Positions 29,666 to 40,538 of a stretch of 64,000 nt of DNA are shown here, one piece after another. Made by a program: the position numbers and the translations under genes. The notes beneath the pieces are model-generated. The model did no database searches. It saw nothing but the letters and a program-made list of their open reading frames with translations, and had not been told where the DNA came from. How positions within the stretch are numbered: position 1 is the first letter of the stretch; each line of letters opens with the position of its first letter. Source of the DNA: Rheum nobile (Eukaryota > Streptophyta > Magnoliopsida > Caryophyllales > Polygonaceae); contig WOAB01000568.1 in NCBI GenBank assembly GCA_027886185.1, positions 5,588,501 to 5,652,500 on the forward strand. The letters are read 5' to 3'.

Positions 29666-31113
29666 TATTATAGTATTTTGTTAATTCTAAAATTTTCTGC
29701 ATAAGTTATCTCTGCTTGTATGAGCTCATATATGAATATTGTGGTTCAGTGTTTTTAATTTTTTTTATAAAATCATTTCGAATCTCATTTTTAATATTTT
29801 TTTTTTATAAAAAAAAGTTTTCTTTCCAATATTATTTAAACACGCGTTTATATGCGTGTCCCTTGGTATGTCGTGTGCGCGCCTCTTATATACACATCAA
29901 ATAAAAATACATGCGTATATTTACATCTGGAGAATAAAAAAAGAAAAGGAGAGAAACAGGAGTGCAGAAACTACTTGAAAGCTTATCAGGAAAACAGTGG
30001 CCAAAGGGGGTTTGAACTGAATTCCGCAAACTGATAAAGTCGAAGTCTGAATTACACAGGGAGCTGGCAGAGGGTGAAGGGGGGTTGAGGTAAAGCAACA
30101 GTAATGTTAAAGTCAGTGGCAGTAAAAGTTGTAAAACCCTCCCCCACCCCTGACCTCACCTCACTCTCATTTAATTTCAGTTTTAATGCTCAACTCACTC
30201 TCTATTTATATACTGCAATCCCCCTTCTCTATCTCCTTAATACTGTAATATCTTTGACCTCTCTCTGTTTTTGTTTTTTTATTAAACTTCAGTTAACTCT
30301 GACAAGTTTCTACAAGCTAATTAAAAACAACACAAACCAATATTATTATATTGAATACCACTAATAACCTGATCAGATGGCAATTAATTAATTAACAAAG
30401 TGAGGTCACTCAAATACTGGGCCAAAAAGGGCATAGAACAGCCTCACCAGTCACCAGAAGGACTAAATATCTAAAGATTCTGCTTTTTACAAATCTGAAA
30501 TTTACCCCTCCGAAAAAACACACAGACTGCAGAGTTTGAATACACCTTTCACGCAGGCAGCATCACAGGCCAGCCTATTAGTTTATGGGATTTCGTAAAC
30601 ATGGCAGAGACAATAGGCGCAGCATAGCAACAGAAGGCAACACTCATAATATGAGCCCAGCCAGCAGAGGAAGGCAGCAGGCAGCAGCAATTGTCTTCAG
30701 AGCCATTACAGAAGATTCTGCACCCCGCCAGTGGACCCTTTTTTTTACTAATACTGCCTTGAAAATAAATATACCCCTACGGCCCTACCTCTTGTTCAGT
30801 CTTTTACACTTTCCTTTCAGGAGAGACTACCATCACAACTACTCTTATTAACTTCAACCCCCCCTCTCCCGGATCTCTTCTCCTCTCAAATTTGTGTCTT
30901 TATCTCTCTTCTCCCCTCCGGCCTCAGCCTCACAGTCATAGCTAGGGGAAGGTAGGTTGACCCTCTCTCTTCACTCTTGGCCACTTACTCATACTTGTCT
31001 GTTTTGTTAGTTCCACCTTCTTACTGTTGAGATCAGATTCTTATATTTACTTGTGATGTTTGAAATGTTCTCATGTTATCATGTATGTGGTGTGGAGAAC
31101 AAAATCAGGTTAA
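29666..31113. other. Region upstream of the GRF gene (promoter and 5' leader)
   Basis: AT-rich to 30.4 kb, then more complex. A TATA-like 'tatttatatact' occurs at about 30204, and a pyrimidine-rich leader-like tract ('ctctcccggatctcttctcctctc') at 30860-30930 that would suit a plant 5' untranslated region. A splice-acceptor-like 'aaaatcag' lies just before the start codon, so a leader intron is possible. No other gene seen; ORFs at 30104 and 30585 have no family support. Confidence 0.4.
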
Positions 31114-32510
31114 ATGATGAGCACACCAGCCAGCAGAAGCAACAAGTTCCCATTCACGGCAACACAATGGCAGGAGCTGGAGCATCAAGCTTTGATCTAC
31201 AAGTACATGGTTGCTGGCATCCCCATCCCACCTGATCTCCTCTTCTCCATCAACAGAAACCTTGACCCCTCTCTCTCCTCTAAACTCTTCCCCACTTACC
31301 AAACTTCACCGAGTAAGAACTTCAAACTCCACCCCTTTTGAATTATACATATTTGTTACTTTGCGTATGTTCGTTGATTGTTGATATCAATATCTGGATT
31401 GGATCAGTTGGGTGGAATCCTTATCAGATGGCTTATGGGGGGAAAAAGATAGACCCAGAGCCAGGGAGGTGCAGGAGAACAGATGGAAAGAAGTGGAGGT
31501 GCTCAAAAGAGGCATACCCAGATTCCAAGTACTGTGAGAGGCACATGCACAGAGGCAAAAACCGTTCAAGAAAGCCTGTGGAAGTTATGGCGGCGGCGGC
31601 AGCAGCAACAACAGGGGTTAACCACAACCAAGCAGCAGCTGCTATGTTGCCCGGCAACACACCAATCATCTCCCCTTCCTTCTCAGTCTCCAAGCTGCAA
31701 AATGCTAATTCCTCCTCCTCCTCCTCTTCCTCCAGTTTCCACCCTCTCCAGAGCACCTACCAATCAGCTTCTGACACCTCTTTCCATTACGGGGGCCGCT
31801 GCAATGGTAACTCCTCCTTTGACTCCAACTTCCTCTACCCCCACTCCTCATCTTCCAGACCCCCAGGGGGCACTGACCAGGACAGCATTCTATATGACTC
31901 CGCCTCGTTCAGGTATTCCTACAAACACCTTGTGTGCATATACTATTCGTCTCAACTAAATAGCCACCTGATTGATTTGTGTGGTGTGGCGTCCGCTGTG
32001 AGCAGCAGAGATCGGTATCTTCACGGGGTAAAGGAGGATGTGGCAGTGGGCGAGCACGCTTTTTTCACGGAGAGCTCCGGCGCGGCGAGGAGGGATATGC
32101 AAAGCGGCTACCCTAGCTATGTGGACGACATGAGCTCGAAGCAGAAGCAGGCGTGGGGGAGGGAGTTCGGCAGCTGCGAGGCGTCATCCATGGAGGAGGT
32201 GAAGAGGGAAATCAGCGAGCCTCGGAAGACAATCCATCACTTCTTTGATGAGTGGCCGCCCAAAGGAAGCAGAGACTCCTCGCCATGGCACGATTCTTCA
32301 ACTACGCAGCTCTCGATCTCCATCCCCACTTCCTCGCATGACTTGTTCCTCTCCGCCTCCACGCCCCACAATGGTATTAATTTCCTACTTCAATCTCCTC
32401 CAACAACCGCCTGCGGTAATATACATACAATCAAGTTAAAAGGAAGAGGACTACTTGTATGAATTGTTTATGCTCTGCTTTGTTTTTGGTTGTGGTGGGC
32501 AGATGGCTGA
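31114..32510 (+). CDS. GRF: Growth-regulating factor (GRF) transcription factor, four exons, 358 aa
   Basis: Proposed exons 31114-31312, 31408-31912, 32009-32373 and 32503-32510; introns 95, 96 and 129 bp, all GT-AG with phases that join cleanly. The QLQ domain (residues ~13-48, FPFTATQWQELEHQALIYKY) binds GIF coactivators. The WRC domain (~82-126) has the C-x9-C-x10-C-x2-H zinc-binding set at C88, C98, C109, H112 and basic stretches (GKKWR, RGKNRSRK) for nuclear import and DNA binding. Further on are the GRF motifs FFDEWPP (FFD) and TQLSISIP (TQL); a GGPL motif is not evident. The start MMS...FPFTATQW fits the GRF family. The last exon is only 8 nt and codes the end ...HNDG. A miR396-like target lies after the WRC domain. 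GRFs promote cell proliferation in leaves and meristems. All landmarks are intact, so this is likely functional. Confidence 0.92.
31563..31583 (+). promoter_or_regulatory. miR396 target site in the GRF coding region
   Basis: The 21 bases include TTCAAGAAAGC and TGTGGAA separated by one extra C, the bulged pairing to miR396 known for GRF mRNAs. It encodes the R-S-R-K-P-V-E segment at the end of the WRC domain. By family knowledge, miR396 cleavage limits GRF levels outside proliferating tissue. Confidence 0.9.
31708..31737 (+). repeat. (TCC)n tract coding poly-Ser in GRF
   Basis: 'tcctcctcctcctcctcttcctcc' encodes a run of nine to ten Ser in the variable region after the WRC domain; length may vary between alleles. 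Confidence 0.85.
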
Positions 32511-33284
32511 GGTTTGGCGGGTCAAATGCCGAACGTCTGTGCACAAATTGGGTAGAGGAGCTTCTTCATCCCCTTTGGTTTACCTTTTTCATAATGAATG
32601 AATTCTAGGCTCTTTCTTGTTCTCTTGTTTAATGAGTACGTACTTACACCTGCTGCTGCTTCCGGTTGGGCAGAAGAAGGGGTTCGTCCATTTGCTTTTG
32701 ATTTCTTTTCTCGCTGTGTGCGCGTGTGTGAATTGTGATTGAGGTGAATAATGCTGTTTTGTGCTCGATCTCAAGTCTATGGACCCAGGGCATGTGTTTC
32801 TTTCTCTTGCCTGCCTATTCCTTTCTTCCCTCCAGAAATTATGCAATATATCGTTTCAATTTTTAAAAGCTGTTGCATGTTATGTATGCATCACTGCACT
32901 GCTGACAATAATTTTCTATATTATCCCATCCCGTATACAAGAAAATTTACCATCTTTCCACCTTAGTTGACTAGTCTTCTCAATTTAGATGACAAATATG
33001 ACATCTCAACTTAATAATTACGGATTCAAATTTCCACTCTCCCGTTATAATGGGTAAGTGTCTTTCATAAACTAAAAGAAATAAAAAATTTACCCATCTT
33101 TCCTAAAAAAATGAAATAGAGAAAATTTACCCATCTTATGGGCAGCATCAGATACCTACAAAACATCACTTTTGTTAAAAAAAAAAAAACAGGTCAGGTG
33201 TAAGCTTTTACTGAATGCATACAACAGCTTCCGGTGAGTTTGCATATGAAGTTTTGAGAGTGCTTTGAGCCTTCTCCGAATGCA
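32511..33284 (+). other. GRF 3' untranslated region and downstream spacer
   Basis: T-rich sequence with possible polyadenylation signals ('aatgaatgaatt' about 32595, 'gaataatgctg' 32745). An A-run (33178-33190) follows. ORFs of about 70 codons at 32751-32970 have no support. Confidence 0.45.
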
Positions 33285-33476
33285 TATATAATATCGGTTT
33301 TTCTAACCTATGTCTGGTTAAGATTATATATGTAAAAACTTTTGATTAAGTGTTAACTTTGTAGGATATTTTTTTTTTAAATGGGTTCACCTTTCCTTCT
33401 TTAGAGTTTATATTCTCTAATTGAAATTCTTAACCTATGCCCTTAGGGCATAGGTTAGACAAACCGATATAATATA
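33285..33476. mobile_element. Small MITE-like element with 28-bp inverted ends
   Basis: Left TATCGGTTTTTCTAACCTATG (about 33292) and right (reverse strand) TATCGGTTTGTCTAACCTATG differ at one base in this core, and the AT-rich outer bases also match. Next to the right arm is a 12-bp-stem hairpin (taacctatgccc-tta-gggcataggtta). About 190 bp, non-coding. Superfamily not determined; no clear target duplication. Confidence 0.55.
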
Positions 33477-33515
33477 TACCAACGATGTGATTGTGTACAT
33501 TTTACTGTTAACTTA

Positions 33516-34364
33516 TGTTAGGAAGTTAACTTTTGGGAACTCCAATTCCTACCTAATTTCCTTTCTCAGTTTTCCTAGTTTTGATAATGATAAATACTTT
33601 TGTAATTAATATTTTCATAAGTGTTGATGAACAGGAAACTCAGGAATTGGAAGCACAAGACAGAGACCAAGATGCCAGACTTGGGAACTGACACAAGGAA
33701 CCGAAGGACGCTGACGCTGAAATAACTTGGAACAAGAGATGAAGAGCGACAACGATCCGATTAGGGTAGATCTTTACTTGAAGAGAGAAATTAAAGATTA
33801 TCCTGTTTCCATATTATCTTAGGGATTAAAATTATATCTTTTATGGAAATGAAAAGTGTAAAATCGTGGAAGATTATATTTGGTAACAAATATTATCTTT
33901 CCGATTACTTTTTGATTATTTTATTTGTGTAATTCAGTTGTTGGAGATTCGATTCTTCAATACAATTGAGTCACATAAATAGAGTAATCAAACTCTCTCA
34001 CAATTACGCATTCATTTACATTGCTTACGAAGAAGAAACAGAGTTTAGTTCTTTGAAGAAGAACTGTAAGTCACTTGCTTGTTGTGTGCTTGATTTGGTC
34101 GAACTAGGTAGAGAGTCTTTAGTGTGTCTAAGACTTTAATCTGTGTGTTCTATCCTAGTTGATTGTAATCGAAGTATTAATACAAGAAGTAGACTTTGAA
34201 ATCCTCTTAAAAGAGAGGTAGTGGATTTTATCCTGGATAACTAGTTGGTTATCAAATGTTCTCACTCTAAGGAACTAGACTTGATTATATTATTGTTTAC
34301 TTATTCTGCTGCTAAGGAACTGTACTCCCAGTTTCCATTGATTGCTAACACGTACGATCCTACA
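33516..34364 (+). repeat. 5' LTR of the outer copia element
   Basis: 849 bp; many substitutions and a few indels against its partner at 59289, so this is the oldest of the LTR elements in the nest. Confidence 0.9.
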
Positions 34365-34366
34365 AT

Positions 34367-34378
34367 TGGTATCAAAGC
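34367..34378 (+). other. Primer-binding site of the outer copia element
   Basis: TGGTATCAAAGC, one base changed from the usual TGGTATCAGAGC (initiator tRNA-Met). Confidence 0.85.
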
Positions 34379-34415
34379 ATGCGCTCTAGATTTGTGTTAG
34401 TTTACAGATTTCAAG

Positions 34416-35072
34416 ATGACTAGTTCAAGCAAATTCAGTTTGGGAATCTCCATCAACAAGCCCCACATCCGAAAGAAGGGAGAAGACGAATGGTGGGAGA
34501 AATGCATGACCAACTACATCCAAACCGTGGACTATCACTGCTGGCGCGTGATTCAAAATGGTGATGGTGAAATTCCTGACAAACTGGAAGAAAAGGACTG
34601 GAAGCCTGAGTACTATACCATCAAAGAAAAGAATGCTAAAGCTCGATAACTCATTCTTAATGGGTTAACAAGGGAGGACATGGACAAGGTGATAGGAATT
34701 GCAACTGCTAAGGGCATCTGGAAAGCCCTCAAGGAAATGCATGAAGGAATTGAGAAACTCAAACAAAGCAGAAAGTTTGCTCTAGAAGGATAATACCACA
34801 CCTTCGAAATGCTGGAAACAGAGAACATCTCCCAGTATCACTCGCGATTCACTAGACTTGTCACCAAACTCGTCAATGTTGGAGTCACTCTTGACGAATG
34901 GTCCAAATCCCTCGTCATCATCAACAGACTCAACTCAAAATTCAACCTCATCAAGAGAGTCTTAAAGACTACCCCTGGTACTCAAGGTCTTCCCTTAACT
35001 CAAATCATAGGAAAACTTGAAGTTGAAGAAAGGGAGGCTCTCAAAACAAGTTCTGCTAAGAAGATGGAGAAG
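34416..35072 (+). pseudogene. Outer copia gag, 5' segment
   Basis: Starts MTSSSKFSLGISINKPHIRK and continues through the gag helical core, colinear with the intact inner-copia gag at 50.9 kb. TAA stops at 34647-34649 and about 34792 interrupt one continuous frame (the inner copia has Gln/Met-like and Glu codons there). The frame is cut at 35072 by the gypsy insertion and resumes at 42695. Confidence 0.85.
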
Positions 35073-35077
35073 GGAAT

Positions 35078-35811
35078 TGATACGGGGTTAGCCGTGTAGA
35101 AGATGGATCTAGGCAACGGATCTCAAAACAAAAGAAAACACAAGATTAGAACAATGGCGGAAGGGAAACTAATGGATAGGATAATAGATAGAACCAATAG
35201 AAACGACGAGAAAACCCGCTTGCTTGATAGCAAGGAACCTTGTCGAACGATCTACCGACCCGATCTCTACAACGCCACACAACCAAGAATCGCTGACGAA
35301 CTTGGAGCACGGAGAGGATTGCTTATGAAGTACGAAATCACCAACTCCAGAGGGACTTGACAAAGACGAAAACAACTAAGTAGGAAAGAACAATCGATTG
35401 AGACTCTCACGGGAAGCCGAGTTTTCAAAGCAAAAACCAAGCTCTGTTTTTGTGTTTCAACAATGTGAGAAATCTGACTAATGAAGAAGACAAGGGAGGC
35501 CTTAAATACCCTAGGAGGGCCGGCCCTAGCTTCCCAAAAACGGGTTACACTTAATCCCGAAATATCCGAAAATAGAAAGCTTAAAACAATTAAATAATAG
35601 TCCTAAAAATATCCAATGCAGAAATTAATAAGACTAAACATAGGTAACGTTGACCATTAAAGTCAACGCTTTGACTTTGGATTTGTCCTCTTCGTCATGT
35701 GATACATCATGTGCCATAAACGTCTCCAGCTCTTGACGTAGTTCCTTCAATCTTGACATAGTAATCGGTCCATCAAAGGTTGGCACTAATGGCGGGGATG
35801 ATTCCTCATCA
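35078..35811 (-). repeat. 3' LTR of the gypsy element
   Basis: 734 bp; about 13 differences by eye from the 5' LTR and no indel. Its first ~180 bp (minus strand) encode the end of pol. Confidence 0.9.
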
Positions 35812-38800
35812 TTCTCCCCTTCTTGAAAAGGACTCGTCCTCGAGTCATCAACATCAGCGGCTGCATAAGGGGTAAGATCACCGACATTGAAAATCGGGCT
35901 CACGCCATAGTCATCGGGCAGCTCCAACACATAGGCATTGTCGCCTACTCTCTTCAGCACCTTGAACGGTCCATCACCTCTGGGAGACAGCTTCGACTTC
36001 CTCTGCTCCGGGAACCGCTCCTTGCGCAGTAGCCACACCAAGTCGCCGGGCTCGAACAACACTTGACGCCGGCCGTGATTAGCTCGGGCTGCGTTCTTCG
36101 CTGCAGTAGCTTCCAAACGAGCCTTAGTCCGCTCGTGCAGCTCCTTCATGAACTCAACCTGTCTATCAGCATCAAAGTCTGCTCATTCCGGTAAAGGCAA
36201 CGGCTTAAGATCCAAAGGGGTTAGGGGATTCAAACCATACACACATTCAAAAGGGGACATATTAGTAGAAGAATGAATAGTCCTATTATAAGCAAACTCA
36301 ACATGTGGTAAGGCTGCTTCCCAACTTTTCAGATTAGATTTAATAACAGCCCTAAGGATAGTACCCAATGTACGATTAGTGACCTCAGTTTGTCCATCTG
36401 TCTGGGGGTGACTAGCAGTAGAGAACAACAACTTAGTACCAAGTTTACCCCACAAAGTCTTCCAAAAGTAACTCAGAAATTTGACATCCCTATCACTCAC
36501 AATAGTACGAGGTACACCATGCAACCGAACAATCTCTCTAAAGAACAAATCAGCAACATTCCTAGCATCATCAGTTTTATGGCATGCAATAAAGTGAGCC
36601 ATCTTAGAGAACCTATCAACAACCACAAATATAGAATCTCTCCCCTTCTTAGTCCTAGGCAATCCAACAATAAAATCCATACTAATATCAACCCAAGGAA
36701 AGCAAGGAATAGGCAAGGGAGTATAAAGACCATGCGGTTTTGCCTTAGATTTAGCCTGTAAGCACTCAACACAGCGTTTGATAAAATTCTCTACATCCCT
36801 AAGCATGGGTGGCCAATAGAAATGAGTATGCAACATGTTATAAGTCTTATCTCTACCAAAATGACCCATCAATCCACCTCTATGGGACTCATCAACAAGT
36901 AACAACCGTAGAGAACAAACAGGAATGCACACCTTATCAACTCAAAACAAGAATCCATCAAACAAGAAAAACTTATCAAATGAACCCTTTTCCACACAAT
37001 GCTTATAAATCACTCCAAAATCAGCATCCATATCATACAACTCCTTAATATAAACGAATCCAAGGACCCGAGCATCCAAAGTAGTCAAGAGTGTATGTCT
37101 CCTAGAAAGGGCATCAACTACAACATTATCTTTTCCTTTCTTATACTTAATCACATAGGGAAATATTTCTATGAATTCCATCCACCTACCATGCCTCCTA
37201 TCCAACTTATCTTGACTCCTAAAATGCTTTAAGGACTCATGATCAGTTTTAAGCACAAATTCTCTAGGCCAAAGGTAGTTTTGCCAAGTTTTCAGCACTC
37301 TAAACAAGGCATATAATTCCCTATCATAAGTAGAATAATTCAAGCATGTACCTTTCAACTTCTCAGAAAAGAAGGCAATGGGCTTATCTTCCTGCATGAG
37401 GACTCCTCCAATACCAATGCCAGAGGCGTCACACTCTACTTCAAAGGGGCGAGTGAAGTCAGGCAGAACCAGCAATGGCGCGTGTGTCAAACGATCCTTG
37501 AGAGTCTGGAACGCCTTTTCTTGAGCTTCACCCCAACGGAATGGAGTAATCTTTTTTGTGATCTCTGTCAGCGGGGCTGCAATGGTGCTAAAATCTCGAA
37601 CGAACCTCCTGTAGAAGCCAGCCAGGCCGTGGAAACTGCGCACGTCACCTAGGTTCTTCGGGGTCGGCCAGTCACGGATGGCTTGCACCTTCTCTTGATC
37701 CACTTGCAGTCCATGAGCACTCACTACAAAACCAAGAAACACAACTCTGTCAGTGCAAAAATCACACTTCTTCAGATTTCCATACAACTGTACAGCTCTG
37801 AGAGTGGATAAAACTTCCCTGAGGTGCTCTGCATGTGCTTCCAAAGATTTACTGTAGATCAGAATATCATCAAAGTAAACTACAACAAATCTACCAATAA
37901 AAGATCTCAAGACATGATTCATAAGACGCATAAAAGTAGAAGGGGCATTAGTCAAACCGAAAGGCATAACAAGCCACTCATACAAACCAAACTTCGTCTT
38001 GAATGCTGTCTTCCATTCGTCTCCTTCCTTCATCCGGATTTGATGGTATCCACTGCGAAGATCGATCTTGGAAAAGGTGGAGGCGCCATGGAGCTCATCC
38101 AACATGTCATCGAGCCTGGGGATCGGGTGCCTGTACTTGATCGTGATGTTATTAATAGCCCTGCAATCAACACACATACGCCAAGTATTGTCCTTTTTGG
38201 GGACGAGTAGGACAGGCACAGCACACTGGGATCGGCTCTCTCTAACATACCCTTTATCTAGAAGGTCCTGGACTTGGTTCTGGATTTCCTGGGTCTCAGT
38301 AGGGTTCATCCTATAGGCAGGCCGGTTGGGTAGGGTAGCACCGGGAATCAAGTCTATTTGGTGCTCAATGCCTCTAATAGGGGGTAGGCCAGGGGGTATC
38401 TTATCCGGGAAAACATCAAGGAACTCAGCTAAAAGGGTTTGGACAGCAGCTGGGAGTGTAGCTCGATCGTCGTCACCTAACAGGGTATAGGCCTGACAAA
38501 GGGACATGAGGGCGACGTCCGGGGAAAGGTAATCTACTAGGTGGTCTCTGCTGGATGCTAAGAGCACTCGGCTAGGGGTAGAGGCGAGGGTGAGGTCGGT
38601 CCGTGTGGAGGCAGTGGATGGTTCGGCTGGGGACTTACCCTTACGCTCGGCCTCTCTTTTCTTATCATAAGCCTCAGCCACTTGAAGCGGCGTCATCGGT
38701 TTCAACACCACTTTCCTACCACGAAACTCAAAGGCATGTTGGTTAGTACGTCCATCATGAATAACATGTCTATCAAATTGCCAAGGACGACCTAACAAAA

Positions 38801-40538
38801 TATGACAAGCTTGCATAGGAATAATATCACATAAAATTTCATCCTCATAAGTTCCTAGCTTAAGTGTAATCTTAGCTTGCCTATTCACCTTGAGTTCACC
38901 ACAATCATTCATCCAATGAAGTCTATAAGGTCTAGGATGCAAAAAAGTAGGGAGTTGCAGTTTATTAACTAATTCAACACTAGCAATGTTATAACAACTA
39001 CCAGCATCAATAATCATGTTACAAACTTTCCCTTTAACAAGACATCTTATATGAAACAAATTCTCACGCTGATTATCATCACAAGGAGCCTGATTAACAT
39101 GCAAAGTCCTCCTAACAATCAATGAATCACCATGCTCATATTCAATAAAATCCAAATCATCATCATTGGCATGCTCATTCATATCATGGCTAGCAACTAA
39201 ATTTTCATGCTCAGTGTCAGACTCAGACTCTAACTCAACCAAATGATTAATCATCAAAACACGAGTATTAGGACAATCCTTCATGTAATGACCCTTTCCT
39301 TGACATTTAAAGCAAGTGATATCTCTAGCTCTAGGAGGAGGGTCAGCAGGGTTACCTCGTGTAACTGCAGGGGCGGGCCGTGTGGGCTGTTGTGGTGCGG
39401 TGGAGGTAGAGGGGTGCGTACCACGGGAATTCTGCTCATTGTCGCGAGGCGGACCGGTTGCTGGGCGGGATCTCTGGTGTCCGGTGCGGCCCTGCTGCTG
39501 GTCGGGACGTCAGCTTTGGCATTGTGGCACCGTGCGGTGTTGTTGGGTATAGCTGGACTTGAATTGTCTCTCCACTTTAATTGCTTGGTGTAGCAAATCT
39601 GTCATGGTAGAATAGGGATACAATTCTATAGTGTCAGCTAAATGAGGATGCAAGATACGTAGATACCTGGACATAGTGGCTTCTTCATCTTCGACGACGT
39701 TGCCGCGTGCCATGGCTATCTGCATATTGTTGTAGACCTCTTCAACACCTAAAGAGCCTTGCCTCATAGTCTCCAAACGGTTGCGGAGAACTCTATTGTG
39801 GTGGTGGGGAACGAAGCGGGCCCTCATCATAGCTCTCATCTGGTTCCATGTGTTGACCGGAGGGTCCATGGCTTGTCTTCGAGCCTTCACAACAGAATCC
39901 CACCAAACCAAAGCATAACCAGTAAATTCAAGAGCAGCGAGTTATACCTTTTTATGTTCAGGGAAATTGTGGCAACCCCAAATCTGCTCAATCTTCGTCT
40001 CCCATTCAAGGTAGACGTCTGGATCACACTTTCCATCAAAAGCCGGGATCTTCACTTTGATCCGTCCAATGCCGTCTTGTTCGGCTTCACGGCGGCGGGG
40101 CTGTCCGCGGTCATTCCGGGGGTGGTAAGGACGCCACTCATTACGCTCCTCGCGCTCATAGTCCTGCATATTATCATCACCCCATAAACTAGAACGTATC
40201 GACATAGGAGGGGACTCAGACCTATCACGAGGTGCGGGATGCCGAATCGGGCGTATGCGGTCGGTGCCAGTGGCTCTCGGTTGGTGACGCTCGTCCATCG
40301 CCGCTTGGTAGGCCGTGGCTTGGTCGACCAAGGGCTCGGTGGCGGGAAGCGGTGCGCTATGCGATCGACCAATGTGTTCCTGCGCAGCCGGGAGTGGGTT
40401 GGAGCGGGTCTCCAACGAGTCAAACTTCGCAGACAACTGCGCGACTGTAGAAGCCAACTGTTGTAGCATCGCTTGCATATCGAAATGGGAACCATTTGCA
40501 GTAACTTGTTCATCACCGAAACCTGTCATGATCACCAC
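35634..40538 (-). pseudogene. Gypsy gag-pol, one frame with four stop codons
   Basis: A single frame of 1,635 codons from ATG 40538 to TAA-type end at 35634, broken only at 39942 (TAA), 39510, 36942 and 36183 (TGA). Domains in order: gag with KVKIPAFDGKCDPDVYLEW and CCHC knuckle CFKCQGKGHYMKDC (about 39300); aspartic protease NMIIDAGSCYNI (D-A-G); RT with FSKIDLRSGYHQI and YFDDILIYSK; RNase H with ECDASGIGIGG and DRELYAL; integrase with its HHCC-type start, D-x-D segments (WVDISMDFIVGLP, VSDRDVKFLS, HPQTDGQTEV), and the C-terminal FEPGDLVW module; then EGENDEESSP..FDGPITMSRLKEL crossing into the LTR. Each stop is one C-to-T step from CGA or CAA. It made the particle, protease, polymerase and integrase; not functional now. 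Confidence 0.9.
35812..35824 (-). other. Polypurine tract of the gypsy element
   Basis: AGAAGGGGAGAA on the minus strand, immediately before the 3' LTR and itself inside the pol reading frame. Confidence 0.7.

Noticed and set aside
31338..32462. Single 374-codon ORF as the GRF protein
   Set aside because: It reads through two introns and starts in intron 1, losing the QLQ domain; splice sites fit the four-exon model better.
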